Shown piece by piece: positions 34,081-42,342 of a stretch of 64,000 bases of DNA. The translations under genes and the position numbers were made by a program. The stretch's first letter is position 1; each line of letters begins with the position of its first letter. The notes under the pieces are model-generated. The model saw only the letters and a program-made list of their open reading frames with translations. It made no database searches and was not told the origin of the DNA. The stretch comes from Pedobacter endophyticus (GTDB taxonomy: Bacteria; Bacteroidota; Bacteroidia; Sphingobacteriales; Sphingobacteriaceae). The stretch is from assembly GCF_015679185.1 (NCBI RefSeq), contig NZ_CP064939.1:1550001-1614000 (forward strand), written 5' to 3'.

Positions 34081-34615
34081 TGTAAGTTGATTAATGGTGT
34101 TGAGCCCGGCAAGTGTTGCTCAACAGGCTGACTTGAGGGACTGGGTTATAAATTTAATTTGGTTAGTTGATGTTTCATCAAGGTCACACCATGTGATAAA
34201 ACCTGATCGTGCTATTGATCACTCCTTAAAACTAGCTAATAAAATCGTGTTGGCAAAACGTTTTTTTAAAGGCAATGATTTAGTTACGCAGCTCGCAGTT
34301 TACGGCATTGGTTGCCGAAATGGCGTTTGGCCGAAAAATGTCTCATGAGAAAAATCGATAAACTTACCGCAGGGTTTGCAGATTTTAGCAAAGCTGGTGT
34401 CACCGATGGTTTGCTAAAAAAATCATACTTTGTGCCTGGGCATAAATTTATTGATGGATTGCTTATATTGACCTGGCTACATCGGCAGATTAGATTAAAT
34501 CTGAAGCATCGACATTGAAAAATTCGTCAGAAGGCGGCGAAATCGTAAAAACTTCTGGCTTTTTTTCAGCTTAAAAAACCAAAACCTACAATCACCAAAA
34601 CATCAAACGATATAA
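34081..34615. other. 535-bp gap without a supported gene
   Basis: Short plus-strand frames exist (for example 34345-34518) but none has a recognisable product. The one clear structure is a perfect palindrome TTGATG-TTT-CATCAA (34167-34181), about 90 nt upstream of the sugar isomerase start. It resembles a CRP/FNR site but has one extra central base. The rest may contain the promoters of the isomerase and DUF2254 genes. Confidence 0.5.
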
Positions 34616-35854
34616 ATGAATATAAAAGTGATTACTCAAAAAGGACTGAAGTCTGTTTCTGTTCTGTATTTCAAAATCGTTAGCAGCATTGCCTTTATTC
34701 CGGCGGTAGTAGCCCTGTTGTTTCTTATACTTTCGTTAGTTATGGTACAATTCGACTATTCTGATGCAGGGAAGGCCATTAAAGCAAACGCCCACTGGCT
34801 TACGCTGAAAGATGCGAGTACGGCAAGGAGCATTATTTCGACCATAACCGGCGGAATTATATCGCTTACGGTGTTTAGTTTTAGTATGGTGATGATTTTG
34901 TTAAACCAGGCCGCGTCGCAAATGAGCAACCGGATTCTGGATAAACTCATCGGAAACCGCTTTCAGCAAATTGTGCTCGGTTTTTATATCGGCACCATTG
35001 TATACGCCTTGTTTTTAATGAGCACCATTCGCGATATTGATTCAGGGGTTTATGTGCCCGCCATTAGCACCTATCTGCTCATCAGCTTCACCGTGATCGA
35101 TATTTTCCTTTTTATCTATTTTTTGCACTATGTTACCCAGTCTGTAAAATATGAAACCATCATCCATCAGATTTCCGACACTACCCAGCGGGCATTGGAA
35201 AAAAACTGGCAGTTTTCTACAGTAACACAAACCTGTACGCTTACGGCGAGCGGGCTCAACCTGCCCGCCAACAAATCGGGCGTTTATCAGGGTTTTATGG
35301 AAAAACCGCTACTGGCCCTCTGCAAAAGAGAAAACCTTATACTCAGCATCGATGTGCCTACAGGAACATCATTAATTGAAGGCACTCCATTTATCAGGTT
35401 TTTAAATGTGCAAAGTGTTTCGCGTGACGTAAAGGACCAAATAAACGGTACGATCAACATTCACGGCGGGCAGAGCATAGCCAACAACTACTTTTATGGA
35501 TTACGCCAGTTAACGGAGGTGGCGCTAAAGGCGCTGAGCCCGGGAATTAACGATCCCGGAACGGCAATTTTAAGCCTTCAGGCACTGGGCCAGTTACTCG
35601 CTTTCAGGGCACTACACTACCCGGGCAACACACTTCAGGATGATGAAAAAACGACCAGAATTTTTATCCGTGAAAGAACCTTTGAAGAAATTTTTGAAGA
35701 CTGTATTTTTCCAATTTGGGATTATGGAAAAAAGGATCGCATGCTGATCAATGCCTTGCACCATGTTCTTTCACAGCTAAACCAAAGCACCCCGCGGGCG
35801 GTTATAAAAAATTTGTTGGCGCAGGTTGAAAAATCGAAAACACAGATGGACTGA
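34616..35854 (+). CDS. DUF2254 membrane protein
   Basis: 412 residues. Four hydrophobic segments in the N-terminal half (about 20-45, 75-100, 122-142 and 155-178), then a soluble C-terminal domain containing ALSPGINDPGTA, which is characteristic of DUF2254. Members are widespread predicted inner-membrane proteins of unknown function. The gene is monocistronic and bounded by noncoding sequence on both sides. Confidence 0.9.
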   Translation: MNIKVITQKGLKSVSVLYFKIVSSIAFIPAVVALLFLILSLVMVQFDYSDAGKAIKANAHWLTLKDASTARSIISTITGGIISLTVFSFSMVMILLNQAASQMSNRILDKLIGNRFQQIVLGFYIGTIVYALFLMSTIRDIDSGVYVPAISTYLLISFTVIDIFLFIYFLHYVTQSVKYETIIHQISDTTQRALEKNWQFSTVTQTCTLTASGLNLPANKSGVYQGFMEKPLLALCKRENLILSIDVPTGTSLIEGTPFIRFLNVQSVSRDVKDQINGTINIHGGQSIANNYFYGLRQLTEVALKALSPGINDPGTAILSLQALGQLLAFRALHYPGNTLQDDEKTTRIFIRERTFEEIFEDCIFPIWDYGKKDRMLINALHHVLSQLNQSTPRAVIKNLLAQVEKSKTQMD

Positions 35855-35879
35855 TGCCACCGGGCAGAAACGCTATTGG

Positions 35880-36060
35880 CCGTGTCCCCATTTGCTGTTT
35901 AGTTAAGCTAGCCGCCTGTCAGGCTGAGCCTGTCGAAGCCCGTCTAATTGCCCTTCGACCACTTGTCCCGATTTCTCGGGAAACTCAGGGTGACAATGTT
36001 TTTTAGTTTTATCCTTAACTAAATGCTATTGGCCGTGTCCCTATCTGCCGATATAGGCTA
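35880..36060. repeat. dispersed intergenic repeat block
   Basis: Contains GTCAGGCTGAGCCTGTCGAA, the hairpin-forming TCCCGATTTCTCGGGA (35967-35982), AACTCAGGGTGACAATG, CCTTAACTAAATG (36013-36025) and the repeated phrase GCTATTGGCCGTGTCCC (35870 and 36026). It shares its order of motifs with 24300-24400. No gene is supported between 35855 and 36232. Confidence 0.7.
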
Positions 36061-36232
36061 TTGCGTGAGGACACCCAAGGGTGGAAAAAATTTAGACACC
36101 CACTGACGCTAGCACCAACATTCGTACTCCAAAAAGTGCTTAATAACTCCGAAAAGGGCTTTACAAAGGTCGCCAGCTTACCGCATTGAAACAAAACGAA
36201 AACTTAGTAACGGTGTTCATGGTTGTGTACCT

Positions 36233-37318
36233 ATGAATATTGGCATTATAGCGCATCTCAAACACCCGATTAAAAAACCTTTTATGGGTGGCCTTGAGGC
36301 TTTCACCTACGAAATTACAAAACGATTGGCCGCTAAAGGTCACCAGGTTACACTTTATGCAAGTGAACACTCAGATCCAGACTTGAACGTTTCGGTTATT
36401 CTGAGTGATATCGATTACGACCGCGAAACTTTTAGCAGGTTTCGTTCGCACGAGCTTAGCGAAGATTTTATTTCTACCCACCATGCCTACCTGGAGCTGA
36501 TGCAGGATATTGATGGCAAAGAACACGATGTAATATTCAACAACAGCTTAAACTACGTTCCGGTAACCATGGCTACGCTTATCGAAACGCCTATGGTTAC
36601 GGTGTTGCACACGCCACCCATTTTTGAACTGAAAAGGGCAATGTCTCACGAGCGGAAAACGGGGAAAGTAAGGTATGTTAGTGTATCCAACTCGAATGCA
36701 ATAGCCTGGCAGCCCTACCTTAACGCTTGCGAGGTAATTACAAATGGTGTAGACGTAGGCAGCTGGAAATATATCGATCGGCCTTCGGGCGATTATGTGA
36801 TTTGGTTTGGCCGTATCCATCCTGATAAAGGCACTCACATTGCCATTCAGGCCGCGAAAATTGCGGGTTACAAAATCAAAGTTGCAGGCAGCATCGCCGA
36901 TCATCATTACTACCAAACTTATGTTGAACCTTTATTGGATGACAATGTAGCGCTTTTGGGCAATTGCGATCACGAAGAACTGAATTTACTAATCGGCAAT
37001 GCACTATGCTCGGTCATTACCCCTTGTTGGGAAGAACCTTTTGGGCTGGTAGTTGCCGAAAGCCTGGCCTGCGGCACGCCTGTTGCGGGCATTGCAAAAG
37101 GTGCGCTGCCTTACCTCGTTAATGCGCAAACGGGTTGCTTAACCAGCAGCACCAACCCATCAGAACTGGCCGAATGCATTAACAGTGCCATTCACCTGCA
37201 AAGAGAAAACTGCAGAACGTATGCTGAAAAGATGCTGAATATTGAACGGACAACAGCGGCCTACGAGAAGATACTGATGGACACTATTGAACAGCAAAAA
37301 AATGTTTCCGTGTTGTAA
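36233..37318 (+). CDS. glycosyltransferase family 4
   Basis: 361 residues, a GT-B fold enzyme: MGGLEAFTYEITKRL in the N-terminal acceptor domain (about 21-35), WFGRIHPDKGTHIAIQAAK at the start of the nucleotide-sugar domain (about 193), and the E-x7-E motif EPFGLVVAESLACGTPV near 266. It transfers an activated sugar to a glycan or lipid. The next gene overlaps its 3' end, so the two are coupled. Confidence 0.92.
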   Translation: MNIGIIAHLKHPIKKPFMGGLEAFTYEITKRLAAKGHQVTLYASEHSDPDLNVSVILSDIDYDRETFSRFRSHELSEDFISTHHAYLELMQDIDGKEHDVIFNNSLNYVPVTMATLIETPMVTVLHTPPIFELKRAMSHERKTGKVRYVSVSNSNAIAWQPYLNACEVITNGVDVGSWKYIDRPSGDYVIWFGRIHPDKGTHIAIQAAKIAGYKIKVAGSIADHHYYQTYVEPLLDDNVALLGNCDHEELNLLIGNALCSVITPCWEEPFGLVVAESLACGTPVAGIAKGALPYLVNAQTGCLTSSTNPSELAECINSAIHLQRENCRTYAEKMLNIERTTAAYEKILMDTIEQQKNVSVL

Positions 37319-38372
37319 TATTGCTTTTTACGTTCATCACCACGGCGCAGGGCACATGATGCGCACACTTGCCATTGCAAAAATGCTTCCGGGCTTTGGC
37401 ATAACCCTTATGGGTAGTAACCTTAAGGCTTATGCAGATCGTATTCCGCCAGAGTATAACATGGTAAATTTGCCGATGGATACACCGGAAGATGATGACC
37501 TGGATTTTAAACCTCTTGACCCGCAAGGCTTACATTATGCACCACTAAATATCAGGCGGCAGCGGGAACGGGTAAACCTAATGACAGATTTTTTTAAAAG
37601 CACTTTCCCTTTGCTGCTGGTGGTCGATGTTTCGGTAGAAGTGGCCATGTTGGCTACACTTTGCGGTGTTCCCTTTATTACGGTGAAACAACATGGAAAC
37701 AGGAACGATTTACCGCATTTGCAGGCTTACCATAATGCCGTTGGCCTGCTTGCACCTTACCCTGAAAAAATGAAAGACAACGATGCGCCCTGGATCTTAG
37801 CGAAAACATTTTTTGCGGGGGGCATATCCCGTTATCAACCTCAGCCCGACGAAGCTAAGTTAACCAATAAGCAAATTGCCATTGTGATTGGCCGCGGAGG
37901 CACAAGCATTAATATCCCGTTTATACAACACCTTGCCAAAACCTGTGCAGAATGGCATTTTAACATCCTTGGAAATTTGGAGCTCACTGAACACGATTAT
38001 AAGAACGTTAGTTTTTTGGGCAATGTAACCGATCCGAAAGCCATACTGGCCCGGTGCGCTATAGTTATTGGCAACGCAGGCCACAACACGGTTATGGAAG
38101 TAGCGGCGTTGAGCAAGCGATTTATTGTCATACCGGAAGAGCGCCCTTTTGATGAGCAAGTGGTTAAGGCCGAAATTTTACGGAAGCTGAATTTGGCAGC
38201 TATTGTTCGTACCGATGAGCTATTCAGCACCTGTTGGCATGATTTGTTTGTTGATACAATTGGGCTAAAACCCGATTGGAGCGCCATTGTTGGATGGGAT
38301 GCGGCAAGCGAAGCGGCAAACTATATTAAACGAACCTATTATTCTACGTTCAAAAACTCAACGCTCTTTTAA
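37302..38372 (+). CDS. MurG-like (GT28-type) glycosyltransferase
   Basis: 356 residues. The N-terminus has the AFYVHHHGAGHMMRTLAIA motif of glycosyltransferases that act on nucleotide sugars in the MurG/GT28 fashion, and the C-terminal half has IGRGGTSIN and GNAGHNTVMEVAAL, the donor-binding signature. ATG at 37302 is used (17-bp overlap with the preceding gene); the frame opens with TTG at 37287. It converges with the next gene, overlapping it by 15 bp tail to tail. Confidence 0.88.
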   Translation: MFPCCNIAFYVHHHGAGHMMRTLAIAKMLPGFGITLMGSNLKAYADRIPPEYNMVNLPMDTPEDDDLDFKPLDPQGLHYAPLNIRRQRERVNLMTDFFKSTFPLLLVVDVSVEVAMLATLCGVPFITVKQHGNRNDLPHLQAYHNAVGLLAPYPEKMKDNDAPWILAKTFFAGGISRYQPQPDEAKLTNKQIAIVIGRGGTSINIPFIQHLAKTCAEWHFNILGNLELTEHDYKNVSFLGNVTDPKAILARCAIVIGNAGHNTVMEVAALSKRFIVIPEERPFDEQVVKAEILRKLNLAAIVRTDELFSTCWHDLFVDTIGLKPDWSAIVGWDAASEAANYIKRTYYSTFKNSTLF

Positions 38373-39179
38373 AGCAGCGGCTATTTCATCGGCACCGGGG
38401 AGCCGTAAAATCTGTAACTGCCCATTTTCAAAACAGGTATAGCCCATTGCACAAAACTTCTTCAACCAGCCCTCCATTGGCCAGGTTTGCCATTTAGCGT
38501 TAAATTTAATGGCGTTTTTTACAATAGCTTCGAGGTGGTTCAGCGGTGGATCGTAGCTCGGATGGTATTGATGATAGGCCATGGCATTGATGGTAATGAG
38601 CTCAACCTGCTGTTTGTTTGCCGAAAAGCCAAAGTCGGTATCTTCTGCACCGTAGCCAGAAAAATCCTCATCAAAACCGCCAATTTTTGTGTAAGTAGTT
38701 TTGGAGCAGCCAAAGTTTAACGACCAGAACAGTTGAAAAGGATATTGATCTACGCCTCCCCTAACGGGATCTGGAATGCCAAACTGCGCCATTACCTGCA
38801 ACAAATCTGGCTTCTGCATCACAGCTTTTGGCAAATAAGCAACTCGGCCCGAAAAAAGGCTATCGGATGTGTGAAAGGCATGTTCATATTCTTCGAGAAA
38901 ATCCGCGGCAGGAATACAATCGGCATCTAAAAAAATCATATTATCAAACGATGCTTTTTGTACCGCGAAATTTCGTGCATGGGCAAGAGGCAGGGTATCG
39001 CTAGTAGATAGCGTATACTCCTTAACGGGAAACGGATATTCAGCCAGCTCATAAATGGGCTCATTCATGTGTACTATCACCACTTCGGCAGGTAATTTCC
39101 TTCCTTCGCTAAGCCCGCGTAACATATTCAAAATGGCCGGCCTGCGCTTGTAAACCAAAGTAAGGAGAGATATTTTCAT
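38358..39179 (-). CDS. glycosyltransferase family 2 with galactosyltransferase-type C-terminal domain
   Basis: 273 residues, GT-A fold: the N-terminus MKISLLTLVYKRRPAILNML, the metal-binding DADC motif (about residue 104) and GYGAEDTDFGF (about 178), which is the C-terminal signature shared with family 7 galactosyltransferases. It is convergent with the MurG-like gene and precedes the long triple-hairpin array. Probably part of the same surface glycan locus. Confidence 0.9.
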   Translation of the reverse strand: MKISLLTLVYKRRPAILNMLRGLSEGRKLPAEVVIVHMNEPIYELAEYPFPVKEYTLSTSDTLPLAHARNFAVQKASFDNMIFLDADCIPAADFLEEYEHAFHTSDSLFSGRVAYLPKAVMQKPDLLQVMAQFGIPDPVRGGVDQYPFQLFWSLNFGCSKTTYTKIGGFDEDFSGYGAEDTDFGFSANKQQVELITINAMAYHQYHPSYDPPLNHLEAIVKNAIKFNAKWQTWPMEGWLKKFCAMGYTCFENGQLQILRLPGADEIAAALKER

Positions 39180-39224
39180 ACGTTGCTAACCATTATTGCC
39201 AGAAATAGTTTGATTTGGAGGTTA

Positions 39225-40150
39225 TTTAAGCTACAAGATTTGCGATCTCATTCTGGCTAATGCTGGGTTTCAAATCCAGCGCTAAGGGAGTAATTACTCA
39301 ATGCCGGGCGAGATTTCCAATCTCGTCCTGATTAATACTGGATTTAAAATCCAGGGCTAGTGGAGTCAGGATTACAAATCCTGACTAGCGCGGGGGCTAA
39401 CTAGCGGGGCTGCTGGGCGAGATTTCAAATCTCAGCCTGATTAATACTGGATTTCTAATCCAGGGCTAGTGGCATTACAAATCCTGACTAGCGGGGAGCC
39501 TAACTAGCGAAGATGCTGGGCGAGATTTCAAATCTCGGCCTAATTAACACTGGATTTCTAATCCAGCGCTAACGGAGGCATTACAAATCCTGACTAGCGC
39601 GGGGGCTAACTAGCGAAGATGCTGGGCGAGATTTCAAATCTCGGCCTCAATAATACTGGATTTCAAATCCAGAGCTAGTGGAGTCAGGATTACAAATCCT
39701 GACTAGCGGGGGGGCTAACTAGCGAAGACGCTGGGCGAGATTTCAAATCTCAGCCTGATTAATACTGGATTTCTAATCCAGCGCTAGTGGCATTACAAAT
39801 CCTGACTAGCGGGGATTGTTAGTGCTCAATGCTGGGCGAGATTTCAAATCTCGGCCTTGATAATACTGGATTTAAAATCCAGGGCTGGTGGGGTCAGTTA
39901 TAAATCCTGACTAGCGGGGAGCCTAACTAGCGCGGATGCTGGGCGAGATTTCAAATCTCGGCCTAATTAATACTGGATTTCAAATCCAGGGCTAGTGGAG
40001 TCAGGATTACAAATCCTGACTAGCGCGGGGACTAGCGGGGAGCCTAATTAGCGAAGACGCTGGGCGAGATTTCAAATCTCGGCCTAATTAACACTGGATT
40101 TCTAATCCAGCGTTGAACTGAGTGAGGATTTACGAGCCTGCCTAGCGTGG
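39225..40150. repeat. tandem array of eight triple-hairpin units (array 1)
   Basis: Units begin CGAGATTT at 39309, 39418, 39521, 39627, 39736, 39837, 39944 and 40065; spacings are 109, 103, 106, 109, 101, 107 and 121 bp. A degenerate unit precedes the first. Each unit has three small palindromes in fixed order: GAGATTT-x-AAATCTC type, CTGGATTT-x-AAATCCAG type and TCAGGATT-ACA-AATCCTGA type, separated by a GGGGGCTAACTAGCG-like spacer. It lies between two minus-strand genes. It has no ORF and no unique spacers. Confidence 0.95.
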
Positions 40151-40160
40151 TTGCCTACAA

Positions 40161-40721
40161 CTACGTTAACTCATCTTTTCCCCAATCTGGCAGCCCGAAC
40201 CCTTCATATTCTTCAATAATTTGCTTTGCAGAGGCCATTTCGGCATCGAGGATAGCCAGTTGATGGTGGAGGGCAACCTGTTGATCGAGGCCGCAAGCTT
40301 TAAGTTTATCCAAACACCTCACTTCCAGCACGCCAATAAAAGGGTTGGCACCGGGGCCTTTTAAATTTGTTTTTAATTCATTAAGCAAACGCCAGAGTTT
40401 TTGGTTGCAGGCGTAAACCTCTTGCATGCGCAAAAGTTTTTCGTGCACTAGCTCATGCTTGTGTTCTGCACGCTTCTGCTCATAAGCCAGCTTTTTAAGC
40501 ATAGCCACTAAGGCCTTTTGTTCGTTAAGGCGAATTTTATCGGTCACGCAGATTTCGGCCGGATTTTGCAGCAAAAACTCTATCGTGGTTAACATATTCA
40601 GCGATTTGGCATTAAGCTCTCGAGCGCCCTTTTCGTACAAGCTTCCGGTGGCTTTACTGCTGCCAAGCAGCTTCGCCATTTCGGATTGGTTTAAGCCCAG
40701 TTGTTCCCTTAATTTTTTCAC
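40161..40721 (-). CDS. XRE-family transcriptional regulator with long helical C-terminal domain
   Basis: 186 residues. The N-terminal helix-turn-helix (about 1-50) starts MKKLREQLGLNQSEMAKLLGS and is followed by a helical, glutamate/lysine-rich region (60-186) that is not a known enzyme domain. The GAAAC/GTTTC half-site array begins 35 nt upstream of its start codon, so it is probably autoregulated. The divergent coiled-coil gene may be its other target. Confidence 0.85.
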   Translation of the reverse strand: MKKLREQLGLNQSEMAKLLGSSKATGSLYEKGARELNAKSLNMLTTIEFLLQNPAEICVTDKIRLNEQKALVAMLKKLAYEQKRAEHKHELVHEKLLRMQEVYACNQKLWRLLNELKTNLKGPGANPFIGVLEVRCLDKLKACGLDQQVALHHQLAILDAEMASAKQIIEEYEGFGLPDWGKDELT

Positions 40722-40755
40722 GCTTTGAAATTTTCATCCAAGTTAATCCTTTTTC

Positions 40756-40860
40756 GAAACAGAATTGTCAGAAACATTTTTTTGTTTCGTGAAAAATCGT
40801 TTCGGGATTGCGAAACACTTTTCTTGGAAACTTTTTTTTGTTTCCAAAAAAAACGTTTCC
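40756..40860. promoter_or_regulatory. array of GAAAC/GTTTC half-sites between divergent genes
   Basis: Half-sites: GAAAC 40756-40760, GAAAC 40771-40775, GTTTC 40784-40788, GTTTC 40799-40803, GAAAC 40812-40816, GGAAAC 40826-40831, GTTTCC 40840-40845 and GTTTCC 40855-40860. Three successive pairs are inverted with exactly 8 nt between them. Half-sites recur every 13-15 nt over 105 bp. This suits cooperative binding by a dimeric regulator, most simply the XRE protein encoded next to it. Confidence 0.7.
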
Positions 40861-41064
40861 AACTTCGTTTAAGCGACGACAGGGGCTCTTTTTCGGCGCA
40901 GAAATTTCAGCTGGCAAAAAATAGGGAGCATTAATAAAGTAAACTGTTGTTTTGAGCAAGAGATGGCGGTAGTTATAATCATACAAAAAAATGAAACCTA
41001 TAACTGTTCCTTTAAAAGATATTTTACTACTATTAGGAATATTTATTACCAAAATTATTTTATT

Positions 41065-41475
41065 ATGAATTATTCAGTATCAACATTAACAACGGTTGCG
41101 GACTGCGACACCGTGCTGGCTCTCATCGAAAAGGAGAAAAAAGACCTCTCGTTTAAGAAACTTTCGTTAGAACGCCAACAAGAAAACTATGCGAATACAA
41201 CGGTAGAGGTTACTTCAGAAATTGAGGTACTAACGGTAGAATTGTCGGCGATAAACACCGTGATTGCGACCCTGCCGGATGGCGACACGAAAGACGACAA
41301 CATCAAAAGACAAAAGAAATTAGAGTACAACCTCTTTTTGTTAAGCAACCGAAAAGCCAACTACGGCGCAATTGCGCTTTTGGAAAAAGAGTTTAGCATT
41401 GCACGTGTGATAAAAGAGTTGGAAGAAGCCGACACTTTTGCCGAAACTGTACTGGATCGCAAACTCAGTATGTAA
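41065..41475 (+). CDS. small coiled-coil protein of unknown function
   Basis: 136 residues, largely helical with heptad-like runs (about 25-70 and 88-125) and no signal peptide, cysteine motif or membrane segment. Not recognised. ATG at 41065 is chosen because the upstream extension to 40963 is low-complexity and AT-rich. It is divergent from the XRE regulator across the half-site array, so it may be the regulated partner. A toxin-antitoxin pair is possible, but nothing in the protein shows toxin features. Confidence 0.65.
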   Translation: MNYSVSTLTTVADCDTVLALIEKEKKDLSFKKLSLERQQENYANTTVEVTSEIEVLTVELSAINTVIATLPDGDTKDDNIKRQKKLEYNLFLLSNRKANYGAIALLEKEFSIARVIKELEEADTFAETVLDRKLSM

Positions 41476-41625
41476 TTCCTATTGTAATCTCATTTCGGGG
41501 TGTACAACATTTATAAATCAAATTTCCGCTTAAAAATCATTTCCCACACACTCAGCAGAGCAGTTACGTTCTGAAACGAAAGCCGCCATTGCTGAAAACT
41601 CCTATCAACATTAATAAGTTTTCAA

Positions 41626-42342
41626 TCAGCGTTTAGCTAACTCTGCATTTGCCACATAGTGGTAACCCTCGCGTTGCGAAAGGTGCTGCAAGAGCGATTC
41701 TAACTTTACCCATAAATTAAATTTTTCTATCTCCCACGAGTGGCCCCACAAATGAAAGCAGCCGCCATTTTTGTCAATATCGCATAGATAAAAATCTACT
41801 AATTTGAACAAATCACACGTTGGCCCGCTCAAAAGCCAAAAAGCTAAATCGTTTACCCGTGCCCGTTTTATTAAATGCTTTGCGTAGGTTAAGGTAGTGT
41901 GCTTGTACATTTGTAGTGTGGTATGGGCTACCAACTGCTGGCTGCTTGTTGATAGCAGTTGTGTAGATCGAATGGTTTTAAAACCTGCATGGCTAACCGC
42001 ACGCAACACGGTATTGTTAAAGGCCCCAAACGGCGGGCAAAATGATACCGGCTTTTGCCCAACAACGGCCGTTAGCCAGTTATAACATCCATCAATTTGT
42101 TCTTTAAGTGCATTGCCGTTTAGCCTGGTTAAATTAACATGGTTTAAGGTATGGCCACCAATTTCGAATGTTTTGCTCAGTAAATGCACGTCATGCTCGC
42201 CCATTACCACATTTTGCGGGTTGTGTTTAGGTATGTAAAATGTTGCTTTAAGGTTATACTTATGGAGCAGTTCGGCCAGCCGAAAATCAAGCGGATGACC
42301 ATCGTCCCAACTCGTTGTAATTATTTTATCCATCCTAATCAT
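41626..42342 (-). CDS. polysaccharide deacetylase (NodB-like)
   Basis: 238 residues, a NodB-homology domain: TTSWDDGHPLD (catalytic and metal aspartates, about residues 9-19), EIGGHTLNHVNL with the zinc-binding HxxxH pair (about 60-71) and PPFGAFN (about 103). It removes acetyl groups from an amino-sugar polymer. The start overlaps the end of the neighbouring glycosyltransferase by 8 bp; ATG at 42333 would avoid the overlap. No signal peptide is seen, so it probably acts on a lipid-linked precursor inside the cell. Confidence 0.92.
   Translation of the reverse strand: MIRMDKIITTSWDDGHPLDFRLAELLHKYNLKATFYIPKHNPQNVVMGEHDVHLLSKTFEIGGHTLNHVNLTRLNGNALKEQIDGCYNWLTAVVGQKPVSFCPPFGAFNNTVLRAVSHAGFKTIRSTQLLSTSSQQLVAHTTLQMYKHTTLTYAKHLIKRARVNDLAFWLLSGPTCDLFKLVDFYLCDIDKNGGCFHLWGHSWEIEKFNLWVKLESLLQHLSQREGYHYVANAELAKR

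Noticed and set aside
34345..34518. Possible small gene starting MRKIDKLTAGFADFSK
   Set aside because: No recognisable ribosome-binding site, no domain and no neighbour that would explain it; left as noncoding.
39225..40150. CRISPR-like periodic repeat
   Set aside because: The whole 105-bp unit is repeated, including the parts between palindromes; there are no unique spacers of constant length and no cas genes nearby.
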